Shown piece after piece: positions 29,429-40,245 of a stretch of 64,000 nt of DNA (positions are counted from its first letter, which is position 1; every line of letters starts with the position of its first letter). The stretch spans positions 4,054,501 through 4,118,500 of the forward strand of contig NZ_AP014809.1 in NCBI RefSeq assembly GCF_002355515.1, written 5' to 3'. The position numbers and the translations under genes are program-made. The notes under the pieces are model-generated. The model was not told the DNA's origin and did no database searches. It saw only the letters and a program-made list of their open reading frames with translations. The stretch is from Methylorubrum populi. GTDB taxonomy: Bacteria > Pseudomonadota > Alphaproteobacteria > Rhizobiales > Beijerinckiaceae.

Positions 29429-30119
29429 TCAGCCCGAAGGCGTTCGGGTTGGCGCCGGGATAGAACCCGACCTGATAGTTGAAGTCCGGCTCGACGTGGG
29501 AGAACTTGACGCCGAAATTATAGACCTCTTCCAGCCCCATGGTGAAACCGAGCGTTTCGAGAAAGCTCGTCCCGAAATACGGGGTCAGGCCGAAGGGGGA
29601 CTGGTTGAGTCCGAAGGTGAGACTGTCCTCGGGAGTAAACTTGTAGCCGACATAGGCCCACATCGGGAAGTGAACCTCGCCCGGATTGCCGCGATAGCCG
29701 TTGCGCGGCCCGTAGATCGAGCTGCCGCCGTAGAACCGGTACTGCGCCGAGCCGAAGATCGTGTCGGAATCGTAGGTGGCCTTGAGTGCGAGGGTGTCGA
29801 AGTCGAAGTTCTCCCGCGCCTTGCGGACGCCGCCGCGGCTGGCATCGTCGAAGCGCCAGTCGTAGCGGGCGCGGATGGCGCCGCCGAAGGTGAAGGTCCC
29901 TGAATCGGTCTTGCCCTTCGGGGAGGCCAGATCGAAATTGCCGAGGGGATCGGGGCTGTAGCGGGGATCGGGGACGGCGACCGGCTGCTCACGGTTGACC
30001 TGACTGGGCTCGGCATTGACCTCGACCGTGCCCTGATCCTGCGCCGTGGCCGTGGGCGGGCACAGCATCACCCCCGCGGCACAGGCCATCAGGGCCGCCG
30101 CCAAACCGTTCGCCGTCAT
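29429..30119 (-). pseudogene. Outer-membrane beta-barrel protein, N-terminal half (split by IS)
   Basis: The first 230 residues begin with a signal peptide (MTANGLAAALMACAAGVMLCPPTATAQ), a Pro-rich linker and then barrel strands such as FTFGGAIRARYDWRFDD and AQYRFYGGSS. The native frame breaks at the IS end; read-through gives a short foreign tail into the IS that stops at 29373. It precedes the betaine-binding protein gene on no shared transcript that can be shown. The family is porin-like but not assigned further. Confidence 0.75.
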
Positions 30120-30196
30120 GTCCCCCGACCCCTTCTCTTGACTTCCCGCCGCCTTCCGAGCCGTTTCCCACCAGTGTTATGTCGCGGCCGGCGCCG

Positions 30197-31033
30197 CTAC
30201 TTCAGCCAGCCGTCGACTGTCGCGCGGTTCTGCGCGATCCACTTCGCGGCGGTGTCTTCCGGCTTGGCGCCCTTCTCCTCGTTCTCCGCCATCACGGCCT
30301 CTTCGTCCTTGATGGTGAGCTTGAACTTCTGCAGGACGCCGTAGACTTCAGGCATGTCTTCCTTGAGCCCCTTGCGGGCCAGCGTGTTCACGCTCTCGGC
30401 CTCACCGAAGCTCTTCTTGGGGTCGGCGAGGTATTTCAGGTCGTAGCGCGCGAACATCCAGTGCGGCGTCCAGGCCGTGACGACGACGTCCTTCTTCTGC
30501 CGGATGGCGTCTTTGAGAGCGCTGGTCATCGTGGCGTCGCTGCCGTCGAGCAGCTTGACCTTGAGGCCGTAGGCCTTGATCGCCGCTTCGGAGCTCTTCA
30601 TCACGCCGGCACCCGGATCGATGCCGATCACCTTGCCGTCGACCTCGGACGCCTTGATCGCAAGATCCTCGATCGAGTTGAGCGGCGAATAGGCGGGCAC
30701 GGCCCAGCCGATCCGGGCTCCCGTGACGTTCGGGCCGATCAGGTCGAGGCGGTTCTTGAGCTTCTCGTAATAGGCGCCCTGCGTGACGGGCAGCCAGGCC
30801 GCGACGCTCGCATCCGCATCACCCGTCGCCACCGCCTGCCACATCGCGGCGGCCGCGAGCGGGATCGTCTTCACCTGGTAGCCCTTCTCCTCCAGCGCGA
30901 GCTTGAGGATGTTGGTCGCCACCACGGCGTCGGCCCATTCCACGTATGCGAGTCGAACCTGCTTGCCCGCCGCCTCCGCCGGCGTCTGGATCAGGGCAAG
31001 GCAGGCCATCACCCCAAGCATCGGAGCGCGCAT
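30197..31033 (-). CDS. opuAC: Glycine betaine ABC transporter, substrate-binding protein
   Basis: The 278-residue secreted protein has a signal peptide (to about residue 22, PAEAAG) and the OpuAC/ProX fold: VRLAYVEWADAVVATNILKL at the start and aromatic residues likely to form the betaine cage (Trp64, the YY pair of TQGAYYEKL, and the WTPHWMF segment). It binds glycine betaine or a related quaternary amine in the periplasm. It is downstream of its permease and ATPase genes but separated by 185 bases holding its own palindromic site. Confidence 0.88.
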   Translation of the reverse strand: MRAPMLGVMACLALIQTPAEAAGKQVRLAYVEWADAVVATNILKLALEEKGYQVKTIPLAAAAMWQAVATGDADASVAAWLPVTQGAYYEKLKNRLDLIGPNVTGARIGWAVPAYSPLNSIEDLAIKASEVDGKVIGIDPGAGVMKSSEAAIKAYGLKVKLLDGSDATMTSALKDAIRQKKDVVVTAWTPHWMFARYDLKYLADPKKSFGEAESVNTLARKGLKEDMPEVYGVLQKFKLTIKDEEAVMAENEEKGAKPEDTAAKWIAQNRATVDGWLK

Positions 31034-31078
31034 CGACGAGACCTTTCATGGAGATTGAGGGCGCACAGCGACCGAGAA

Positions 31079-31097
31079 CTGAACCAGTTCGGTTCAG
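31079..31097. promoter_or_regulatory. Inverted repeat upstream of opuAC
   Basis: CTGAACCAGTTCGGTTCAG has perfect 7-bp arms around a 5-base spacer, 46 bases before the opuAC start. The arrangement fits an operator for a dimeric regulator. The regulator is not known; a betaine- or choline-responsive repressor is one possibility. Confidence 0.5.
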
Positions 31098-31218
31098 AAC
31101 CCTGCCGCAAGTCAGCAAATTTGAATCAATTCAGCGTAGACTCGAAATTATTCTACATACTTTCAGCCCCGGCCGGAGAAACACGAGGGCATCGCTTCTC
31201 CGACCGAATTCGTGATCG

Positions 31219-32070
31219 TCAGGCCGCGCCGTGCGGGCGGGCGCGGGCCGCGAGCGCCTGGGTCGCCCGGTCGAGGATGACGGCCACAATCACGATGCCG
31301 ATGCCCGCCTCGAACCCGGCGCCGGCCTCGAGGCGCTGGATCGATTGCCAGACCGCGCGGCCGAGGCCGCCGGCTCCGATCATGGCGGCGATGACCACCA
31401 TCGAGAGGGCGAGCATCATGGTCTGGTTCACGCCGGCCATGATGGTCGGCAAGGCCAGCGGCAGCTGGACCTTGAACAGTTTCTGCGTCGCCGAGCCGCC
31501 GAAGGCATCCGAGGCCTCGACGAGTTCCGAGGGCACGTTGCGGATGCCGAGGGCCGTCAGCCGGATCACCGGCGGCACGGAGAACACGATGGTCGCGAAG
31601 CAGGCCGAGACCGCGCCGAGCCCGAAGAAGGGCAGGGCAGGGATCAGGTAGACGAAGCTCGGCAGCGTCTGCATCATGTCGAGCACCGGCGAGAACATCC
31701 GCCACGCCCGTCGGCTCAGCGCGAACCAGATCCCGACCGGGATGCCGATGACCAGCGCCGCCAGGGTCGCCAGGGTGACGAGCACCAGGGTCTCGACCGT
31801 TGCCTGCCAGAGCCGCAGGTTCCAGAGGAACAGCAGCCCCGCGAGGGTCAGCAGCCCGACCTTACGGCCGCCGATCTTGGCGGTGACGAGCGCGGCCGCC
31901 GCGATCGCCAGCCAGGGCGGCACCGCGACGAGGCCGGTGGTCAGCGTCTCGATCCAGTCGGAGACGGTGCGGCTGACCGCGCGCGTCAGCCAAGAGCCAT
32001 GCTCGGTGAGCCAGTCGAGGGCGTCGTCGCTGAGCGTGTCGAGGGGAAATTTGGGGACGTTCCAGTCCAT
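31219..32070 (-). CDS. opuAB: Glycine betaine ABC transporter, permease
   Basis: The 283-residue inner-membrane protein has a BPD_transp_1 domain: five or more hydrophobic segments and the ATPase-contact loop EASDAFGGSATQKLFKVQLPLALPTIMAG, followed by the conserved GAGGLGRAV. The N-terminal region (VPKFPLDTLSDDALDWLTEHG) matches the OpuAB/ProW type. ATG at 32070 lies inside the end of the ATPase gene, an overlap of 85 bases. Confidence 0.88.
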   Translation of the reverse strand: MDWNVPKFPLDTLSDDALDWLTEHGSWLTRAVSRTVSDWIETLTTGLVAVPPWLAIAAAALVTAKIGGRKVGLLTLAGLLFLWNLRLWQATVETLVLVTLATLAALVIGIPVGIWFALSRRAWRMFSPVLDMMQTLPSFVYLIPALPFFGLGAVSACFATIVFSVPPVIRLTALGIRNVPSELVEASDAFGGSATQKLFKVQLPLALPTIMAGVNQTMMLALSMVVIAAMIGAGGLGRAVWQSIQRLEAGAGFEAGIGIVIVAVILDRATQALAARARPHGAA

Positions 32071-33302
32071 CGCTCCGCTCCTGCCGGCTTGGATTGTGAC
32101 GAGAGGAGGCCGCCCTGCGACCCGTGCCCGCCCGGGCGCGAGGCCAGGGCCCGCACGACGTCCCGGCTCGTGATCGGGCCGATCAGGCGCCCGTCCGACG
32201 CGACGACCGCGACGGCCCCCTCGGTGGCGATCCGGCCCAGAACCGTCTCGAGGCGGGCGTCTGCCTCGACGATGCCGGGCTCCAGATCGAGCAGGCCGGT
32301 CAGCACGTCGCCGGGGCGGGCGGCGGCGACGCGGTCGGCGCGGACGCGGCCGACGAAACGGCCGTCGCGGTCGGCGACGAGCCACGCCTCGCCCCCGGCC
32401 TGCGCGGTCCGGACCCGTGCCTCGGCCACGGTCTGCGTCGGCGAGAGCACGGTCGCGGTGCGATCCGCGACGTGCTCGGCCCGCATCACGGCCGCAAGAT
32501 CGATATGCTCCACGAAACGGCGGACGTACTCGGTCGCCGGGCGGGCCACGACCTCCTCGGGCTGGCCGATCTGCACCACCTCGCCATCCTTCATCAGGAC
32601 GATGCGGCCGCCGAGCGCCACGGCCTCGTCGAGGTCGTGCGAGACGAAGACGATGGTCTTCTTGAGCTTGCGCTGCAATTCGCGCAGCTCCGCCTGCATG
32701 TCGCGTCGGATCAGCGGATCGAGGGCGCTGAAGGCTTCGTCCATCAGCAGGATGTCTGCATCCGCCGCCAGCGCCCGCGCCAGGCCCGCCCGCTGCTGCA
32801 TGCCGCCGGACAGCTCGTGCGGATACTTGCTCTCCCAGCCTTTCAGGCCGACGAGTTCGATTGCCCGCATCGCGCAATCGGTGCGCTGCTTGGCCGGAAC
32901 GTTCCTGATCTCGAGCCCGAAGCCGACATTCGACAGGATGGTGCGATTGGGAAGCAGCGCGAAGTGCTGAAACACCATGCCGAAGGTCTTTTGGCGGAAC
33001 GCCAGCAGTTCCTTGCGGCCGAGCTTCGTCACATCGACGTCATCGACAAGAATCCGGCCGCAGGTCGGCTCGACGAGCCGGTTCATGCACCGCAGGAGCG
33101 TCGACTTGCCCGAGCCGGACAGACCCATGAGGATGAGGATCTCGCCCTCATGCACCTCGAAGGAGATGTTGCACAGGCCGACGACCGCACCGCAGGCCTC
33201 GGCGATGTCAGCCTTGCGCTTTCCTTGCGAAATCAGATCGACAGCTTCGACATGATTTGCGCCGAAGATCTTGCTGACGCTCTCTAAGGTGATGCGGCCC
33301 AT
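31986..33302 (-). CDS. opuAA: Glycine betaine ABC transporter, ATP-binding protein
   Basis: The 438-residue ATPase has Walker A MGLSGSGKST, Q-loop VFQHFALLPNRT, signature LSGGMQQRAGLARAL, Walker B DILLMDEAFSALD and the H-loop. A C-terminal pair of CBS repeats (about residues 285-400; TVAEARVRTAQAGGEAWLV and GRLIGPITSRDVVRALA) is typical of OpuAA/ProV, where CBS domains sense ionic strength. The final 40 residues overlap the permease start in another frame and lack domain sequence. It is the first gene of the operon. Confidence 0.88.
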   Translation of the reverse strand: MGRITLESVSKIFGANHVEAVDLISQGKRKADIAEACGAVVGLCNISFEVHEGEILILMGLSGSGKSTLLRCMNRLVEPTCGRILVDDVDVTKLGRKELLAFRQKTFGMVFQHFALLPNRTILSNVGFGLEIRNVPAKQRTDCAMRAIELVGLKGWESKYPHELSGGMQQRAGLARALAADADILLMDEAFSALDPLIRRDMQAELRELQRKLKKTIVFVSHDLDEAVALGGRIVLMKDGEVVQIGQPEEVVARPATEYVRRFVEHIDLAAVMRAEHVADRTATVLSPTQTVAEARVRTAQAGGEAWLVADRDGRFVGRVRADRVAAARPGDVLTGLLDLEPGIVEADARLETVLGRIATEGAVAVVASDGRLIGPITSRDVVRALASRPGGHGSQGGLLSSQSKPAGAERWTGTSPNFPSTRSATTPSTGSPSMALG

Positions 33303-33917
33303 GTGCTTCCGACCTCTTAGAGTCGCGCATTCCGCTCATCGCTGTCCGGCGCTGCGGCGGTGCATGGTTTGATCTATGATGGGAGGCTAGCGGCAGCGGG
33401 CCCGGGGGCTTGCACGGCTGCGACGCTTTTTGCCCGGAAGCCGACATAGGTGGAAGTTTAGCGTCAAAAATCGTTGCTGCACTGCAGTAATGCTATCAAA
33501 TACGTCAGATTGAGACATTATTATGCATCGCCTGACTGGAAGTTAAACGCACTACAGCAAGCCGGCGGCGACCTTGCTCGCTGAACAGCCCTCGGTTCGG
33601 GGCAAGGATCGTCCGTTCGGGCGGCGGATGAGGAGGCTTCGCTTCTGCAGAAGAGCGATCGTCAGCCTTGCGAAGGAGCCTCCATTCCAAAGTCCGCAAT
33701 CGCCCGCACGCGTTTGCACCCCGGGCTCGCCGGGATCAGAACGCGTCCCGGTGATGGAGCGGGGCAAGCGGGAGACGGGGGAAGGTCCGCGCGCCGGGGC
33801 CGCGCGACCGGCTCGCCCCCGGTAGGACGTGCGCGAGTCAAAATTTGGCATCGAATTCGGCAGTCATGCCGATTGCTTGGATGGAATTGCAGGGAACGCC
33901 GAACCCGGGCGCGCGGC
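33303..33917. other. Intergenic region upstream of opuAA
   Basis: About 615 bases between opuAA and fecR, on the same strand. The part nearest opuAA (33430-33550) is AT-richer and probably contains the operon promoter. I see no credible gene; frames at 33505-33850 have no domain and mixed codon usage. Confidence 0.5.
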
Positions 33918-34898
33918 TCAAGCCTCGATCTTGATCCAGATCCCTGCGGTCTGGGTCATTTTCAGACCAATAGACCGGGCGAGCGTGTCGAGAGCGACGA
34001 TGGGCTCGAACAGATTGAAGACGCCCGTCACGCGTCGCTCCGTCACTTCGGGGCTGAGGCGGATGAACCCGGCATAGTAGGGGCGGATCAGCTCGACGAT
34101 GTTCGCGACGGACTCATCGTCGAAGACAGCGAAACCGGTTGTCCAGGACGCTTCCGCATCGGAATCAATCTTGCTGCGAACGAAGCCGGCACCATCGTAG
34201 CTGAGACGTTCGTTCATGCGGAAGTTCAGCTGACGCCCGCCTCCCTGGAGGATGCCGCTGCCTTTCAGCCCGGAGACAGCCAAGCGCGCGTCGCGCCGGT
34301 CGAGAACGAAGGTGCCCGGCGACGCATCGAGGCGGATCGAGCCGAGATCAACCACGAAAGGGCGCGGGTCACGCTCGGACACGTTGAGCATCATCCGGCC
34401 GGCGACGAACTCGATACGCCGCTCGTTCGGCTGGAGCGAGACGTTGATCGACGAGCGCGGTGCCAGCACGACCTTGCTGCCGTCGGAGAGTTCAAACCGG
34501 TCGTGCTCCGCCGTGCGGGTATATCGATCGTTCAGCAGATCCTGGAGCGGGACGAAGCGCTGCAGCGAGGTCGTACCGACGCCGCCCGCTGCGACGAGGC
34601 CGACCAAGCCGCCCAGGACGGCCCTGCGATTGCGCTGCGCCATCTGCCCTCGGATCTGGGAGACGGTGCCGCGCGGAAGCCCCGAACGAGCCAAGACATC
34701 GAACGGCTGAAGGCCGCCCGATATGCGGTTCCAGGCTTCGGCATTGTTGGGCGTGGCATTGTGCCAGAGATCGAACTCACGCAGTTGGCGTTCGGTCATA
34801 TGTCCGCCGCTCAGCGCGACCATCCACTTGATGGCCGCCCGACCGCTCTCATCGATCCGGGAATCGTTGATGTCGGCTTGCCGACGAGCCTTCGCCAT
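33918..34898 (-). CDS. FecR-family anti-sigma factor
   Basis: The 326-residue protein has an N-terminal DUF4880-type segment (EFDLWHNATPNNAEAWNRI), a TM helix (residues 92-110, AVLGGLVGLVAAGG), then the FecR periplasmic domain (DRFELSDGSKVVLAPRSSINV; RRIEFVAGRMMLNV). The C-terminal STN-like part (VTGVFNLFEPIVALDTLARSIG) is the region that contacts a TonB-dependent transducer. It follows the ECF sigma gene after a four-base gap. No receptor gene is adjacent. Confidence 0.87.
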   Translation of the reverse strand: MAKARRQADINDSRIDESGRAAIKWMVALSGGHMTERQLREFDLWHNATPNNAEAWNRISGGLQPFDVLARSGLPRGTVSQIRGQMAQRNRRAVLGGLVGLVAAGGVGTTSLQRFVPLQDLLNDRYTRTAEHDRFELSDGSKVVLAPRSSINVSLQPNERRIEFVAGRMMLNVSERDPRPFVVDLGSIRLDASPGTFVLDRRDARLAVSGLKGSGILQGGGRQLNFRMNERLSYDGAGFVRSKIDSDAEASWTTGFAVFDDESVANIVELIRPYYAGFIRLSPEVTERRVTGVFNLFEPIVALDTLARSIGLKMTQTAGIWIKIEA

Positions 34899-34902
34899 TC
34901 CC

Positions 34903-35418
34903 TCAGCTTTCCAACCGCGTCAGATAGACGGCCGCAAATCCCTGGGTCATGTACTTGCTCACGGCACTGAGCGAGACGTTGAGTTCCTGGGCGATGTCCT
35001 TGTTCGACCTACCATCGATCTGACTCATGAGGAACGCCGTCCGGGCTCGCGGAGACAGTTTCGCAAGCACCGCATCGATCATCTGAAGCGCCTGAATGAT
35101 GATGAGCCGTTCTTCCGGCGAAACGTCCAATGCCTCCGGAACGGCCAGGAGCGCATCCTCGTAGGCGTTCTGAAGCTTCTTGCGGCGACGCGCCTCGAAG
35201 ATGATGCGCTTGGCGATCGTGGTCATCATGGCGCGCGGCTCGCGCACGCTCTCCACATGCGGAAGCGTCAGGAGCGACACGAAGACGTCCGAGACGATGT
35301 CTTCGGGGGCGTGAACGGTCCAGGGCTGACGCGCCAACCAGGATCCGAGCCAGGAGGAGTGCTCCCGGAACAGGGTCTCGATTAGCCTAGAGTTCCGACC
35401 GACAACAACGCTTGCCAT
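34903..35418 (-). CDS. ECF sigma factor, FecI type
   Basis: The 171-residue sigma factor has region 2 (residues 10-75; APEDIVSDVFVSLLTLP, then REPRAMMTTIAKRI) and region 4 with its helix-turn-helix (residues 115-165; LSPRARTAFLMSQIDGRSNKDIAQELNVSLSAVSKYM). With the FecR partner it should form a cell-surface signalling pair controlling iron or other metal uptake. The cognate receptor may be the TonB-dependent receptor at 45.6-48.1 kb, but nothing in the sequence proves that. Confidence 0.88.
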   Translation of the reverse strand: MASVVVGRNSRLIETLFREHSSWLGSWLARQPWTVHAPEDIVSDVFVSLLTLPHVESVREPRAMMTTIAKRIIFEARRRKKLQNAYEDALLAVPEALDVSPEERLIIIQALQMIDAVLAKLSPRARTAFLMSQIDGRSNKDIAQELNVSLSAVSKYMTQGFAAVYLTRLES

Positions 35419-36036
35419 TCATACCCCCGTGCTCGCATCTGCTTCGCGTTCAAGACAGAAGCAGGCAGATACTCTGCTCAACGCTTTCGCATGGACAATG
35501 CGTTTTGTAATTTATTCAAAAACCAAAGCAGCGTAGCTAGATTTTACGGTAAGTATAGAAGACAAAACCGTTAAATTTGTTTGGCTCTACAGATTTTTTG
35601 TTTTCTGCACGGCACAGCCAAAAAACATCATTCCACCACCCCTTCCTCGCCACTTCGCTTCGATGCGGCGCCAATCCACTATGCAGCCAACATGCCAACA
35701 TATGATGGAAATGCGAGTCAATCCGTTGCCCGGCATAATTTTACCAGGCTTGTCAGCCCACGACCTTCGCGCGAGACCGTGCGGATGGCTTGGCTGTGCT
35801 GCGAATGCCTCACGATGCGCGCCCCCGAGCATCGGTCTTGCGATGACGAAGGCTCGGCCGACTTCGCGCCACTGGTGACTTCGACACGCCCATTGCCAGA
35901 TGGTCGGCCCTAAGATCCCGAGCCGCGACCCGGCATCGCCCGCTCAGCATCATCGTCGTCGGTCGGCGGGACGCCGAGGACCGCCATCAGGGCTTAGCGG
36001 AGGCCGTAGGTGATTGCAGAGCCGACGCCCTGCGGA
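35419..36036. other. Intergenic region upstream of fecI-like gene
   Basis: About 620 bases. The stretch 35460-35640 is distinctly AT-rich for this genome and probably contains the sigma-factor gene promoter, perhaps with foreign DNA. No gene can be supported; frames in both directions lack domain sequence. Confidence 0.5.
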
Positions 36037-36510
36037 TCACGCTTCACGACCGGCATGTGCAGCGTCGAGCGCATCCACTCTCCTGACGAGTGCATGAGCA
36101 TGGTCGTGATCGGCGAGCATAAGTGTCTGCGGCTTATCGATGCCCGTGTACCCGCACTCCACGACCCAATTTAAGTCAACGCTCAGCACGTCGGCAATGC
36201 CGGCGCAGTAGTCCTGCTCCTCTGCAGCGTCCTTGGTGCCGAGCGCCCGCATCCACAGCAGGCAGGCGCGCTTCATCTGGCGGTGTTCAGCCGACTCCCT
36301 CGCCTCGCCATCCGGCCGCTGGATCATGGCCTCGGCGACATGTTCGGCCGGGATGCGGCAGAGACGCATCTTCACGCCGCCGTCCAGCATCGCTCCATGC
36401 AGGTAGTATGCACTGTGCCACGGGGAGCGCGGCCCGAACGGGCCTGGACGGCCTGTGAAGAGTTGCTGGAGCCGCCAGCCAAGCGGGCCAATCGCAGGAG
36501 CTTCGGTCAT
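36037..36510 (-). CDS. Hypothetical protein
   Basis: The 157-residue soluble protein is not recognised. It is rich in His and Asp near the C-terminus (LADHDHAHALVRRVDALDAAHAG) and has a central Cys/Trp-containing helix region (QMKRACLLWMRALGTKDAAEEQDYCAGIADVL). Composition looks coding. It lies 144 bases from tRNA-Gln, on the same strand, on the 3' side of the tRNA where integrated elements often start, so it may be acquired DNA. Confidence 0.5.
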   Translation of the reverse strand: MTEAPAIGPLGWRLQQLFTGRPGPFGPRSPWHSAYYLHGAMLDGGVKMRLCRIPAEHVAEAMIQRPDGEARESAEHRQMKRACLLWMRALGTKDAAEEQDYCAGIADVLSVDLNWVVECGYTGIDKPQTLMLADHDHAHALVRRVDALDAAHAGREA

Positions 36511-36654
36511 GCACCGGCCCTCACATTCGCGGGAGGGAACGAACCGAAACGCCCGCCGACGAATGTGCCGACTCTTGTGCCGGCGTCGTCCGACGTTTGT
36601 TCTTTTCTGTCCGAGAAGTACGAGCCGCTAAGTGCCGGTTCCCCTAGGGAAAGT

Positions 36655-36729
<75 letters not shown>

Positions 36730-36916
36730 TCGGCTCCAAGCCGCCGGTTCTCTAGACGGGCCGGGCAGAACTGGCAACCGGGTTGAAGGGATCCGCCGTC
36801 AACCCGCGCTGTTTTTGTCCTGAGGGTTTGGAGCCGGGCCGAGACTCTCTCAAGGCAAATCCCTCTGCTCCGGATTGGCGGGACGCCCTATGCTCCCGCC
36901 GAACGGGAGGAGCGTG

Positions 36917-37666
36917 ATGGCGATGGATGATCGGGTGGCGGTGGTGACCGGGGCGGGGTCCGGCATCGGGCGGGCCGTCGCGCTCGGATTGGCGGGGGCC
37001 GGGTGGCGGCTGGTGCTGGCCGGACGGCGGGGGGATGCGCTGGAGCGGGTCGCGGCGGAGCTGCCGGGTGAGGCGCTGTGCGTGCCGACCGACGTGTCCG
37101 ATCCGCGCGCCGTCGAGGCGCTGTTCGCCGCCGTTTGCGAGCGTTTCGGACGGCTCGATCTGCTGTTCAACAATGCCGGGATCTTCACGCCCGCCGCGAC
37201 GGTGGACGAGGTCGCGATCGAGGATTGGCTCGCCAGCGTCAACGTCAATCTCACCGGCGCCTTCCTCTGCACCCGCGCCGCCTTCGGAATGATGCGCCGG
37301 CAGCAGCCGCGGGGCGGGCGCATCATCAACAACGGCTCGATCGCGGCCTACGCGCCGCGGCCGATGTCGGCGCCCTACGCGGCCACCAAGCACGCCATCA
37401 CCGGGCTGACCCGGGCGACGGCGCTCGACGGACGGCCCTTCGACATCGCCTGCGGACAGATCGATGTCGGCAATGCCGAGACCGAGATGACGCGGAGCTT
37501 CGGACAGGGGGCGCGGCAGGCCGACGGTTCGATCCGGCCGGAACCGTACATGGACGCGGCGCATGTCGCCGAGGCCGTCGTCTACATGGCCGGGCTGCCG
37601 CTCTCGGCCAACGTGCTGTTCATGACCGTGATGGCCACGGGCATGCCGTTTGTCGGGCGAGGGTAG
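36917..37666 (+). CDS. SDR-family oxidoreductase
   Basis: The 249-residue classical short-chain dehydrogenase has the NAD(P) motif [17 protein letters not shown], a Ser in NNGSIAA and the catalytic YAATK. Substrate unknown. A strong AGGAG at 36908-36912 precedes the start region; ATG 36917 and ATG 36923 are both possible. The cofactor-specifying residue after the second strand (LAGRRGD) favours NADP. It stands alone between a tRNA and prfC. Confidence 0.88.
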   Translation: MAMDDRVAVVTGAGSGIGRAVALGLAGAGWRLVLAGRRGDALERVAAELPGEALCVPTDVSDPRAVEALFAAVCERFGRLDLLFNNAGIFTPAATVDEVAIEDWLASVNVNLTGAFLCTRAAFGMMRRQQPRGGRIINNGSIAAYAPRPMSAPYAATKHAITGLTRATALDGRPFDIACGQIDVGNAETEMTRSFGQGARQADGSIRPEPYMDAAHVAEAVVYMAGLPLSANVLFMTVMATGMPFVGRG

Positions 37667-37770
37667 GGGAGCGGCTTTGCGTCGGCCGCGCGGAACGCGT
37701 AGAGAGCGGATCACCGCCCGGCCCCCTTTGAGACGAGCGGCCGCCCGCAACGGGGCGGCCGGTGCCCGCC

Positions 37771-39390
<1,620 letters not shown>

Positions 39391-39447
39391 GCCGACCGGC
39401 CGAAGCCTCGGGCGGCCGTTCGCGGCCTTCCCCGAAGCGCCGGCGGC

Positions 39448-39639
39448 TCAGTCGTAGTCGAGATCGAGCGAGCGCTCGAAGGCGATGGCGCTCATCTCGC
39501 GTCCCTTCGGATCAGCGACGGAGATGTTGCGAAAGCCGCGTCCGGCGAGTTCCCAGGTCTTTTCGAGCGCCTGCTCGTCCGTGCCGCAGGCGAAAGCCAG
39601 GGTGCGGCCGGAGGGATCCGTTCCCGTCACCTTGTACAT
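39448..39639 (-). CDS. Small conserved hypothetical protein
   Basis: The 63-residue soluble protein reads MYKVTGTDPSGRTLAFACG at the start and ends in acidic SLDLDYD. The predicted pattern is beta-beta-alpha-beta, with coding-type composition. It is 84 bases from the TerB-like gene on the same strand. Function unknown. Confidence 0.65.
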   Translation of the reverse strand: MYKVTGTDPSGRTLAFACGTDEQALEKTWELAGRGFRNISVADPKGREMSAIAFERSLDLDYD

Positions 39640-39723
39640 GGCCGTCCTCCTGTCCGAGCCTTGAGATAGGCTCGGTGCCGTGGGGGAGTAGGGGGCAGGT
39701 GGAGCGGGGCTTCGTGCGCCGGC

Positions 39724-40158
39724 TCAGCCGAGCAGCGTCGCCTTGTCCACGTCGAGCGCCTGGGCCAGATCGTCGAGCACCCGGTGCTCGCTCTCCGTGA
39801 TGCCGCCCTTGTCGGCCACATCCGCCGCGATCAGGAAGACGTGCTGGCGCTGCTCCAGGGGGCGGTCGGCGATGGCCGCGACGTGCTGGCTGTTCTCCAG
39901 GCGCCCGGCGCGCAACTCCGCGCGGGCGAGCGCCTCGAACAGCGCTTGCTCGAGGGAGAGCGTGTCGTAGGATTTCTGGAGGATGGGGTTGGCCCGCATG
40001 CTGACGAGGGCCGCCTCGATCTCCTCCTCGTCGGTATCGCCGTCGGCCACGATCACGTTGGCCGCAGCGGAGACCGCCGCGTGCATGAACGCGGCATCGC
40101 CCGCGTAGGACATCACCACCCGGTTGAAACGGATGAGGGCATCTTGAAAAAACCCCAT
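39724..40158 (-). CDS. TerB-family protein
   Basis: The 144-residue alpha-helical protein matches the TerB/TerB-like fold: the acidic metal-binding turn VIVADGDTDEEEIEAAL in the first half and the second related turn VADKGGITESEHRVLDDL in the second half. TerB proteins bind divalent metals and are linked to tellurite and stress responses, though single TerB genes are often of unknown role. ATG 40158 was chosen; an in-frame start at 40203 adds an unconserved segment. Confidence 0.8.
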   Translation of the reverse strand: MGFFQDALIRFNRVVMSYAGDAAFMHAAVSAAANVIVADGDTDEEEIEAALVSMRANPILQKSYDTLSLEQALFEALARAELRAGRLENSQHVAAIADRPLEQRQHVFLIAADVADKGGITESEHRVLDDLAQALDVDKATLLG

Positions 40159-40245
40159 CTTGCACTCCCCCAGGCGCACGGCGCCGCGCCGTGATGGTTC
40201 CAACGCGGGCCGCGAACCGTCAAGATGGCAAGCTTGACGGATGCC

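Noticed and set aside
35587..35832. Minus-strand frame of 81 residues upstream of the FecI-like gene
   Set aside because: Odd codon use, no domain and no neighbour support.
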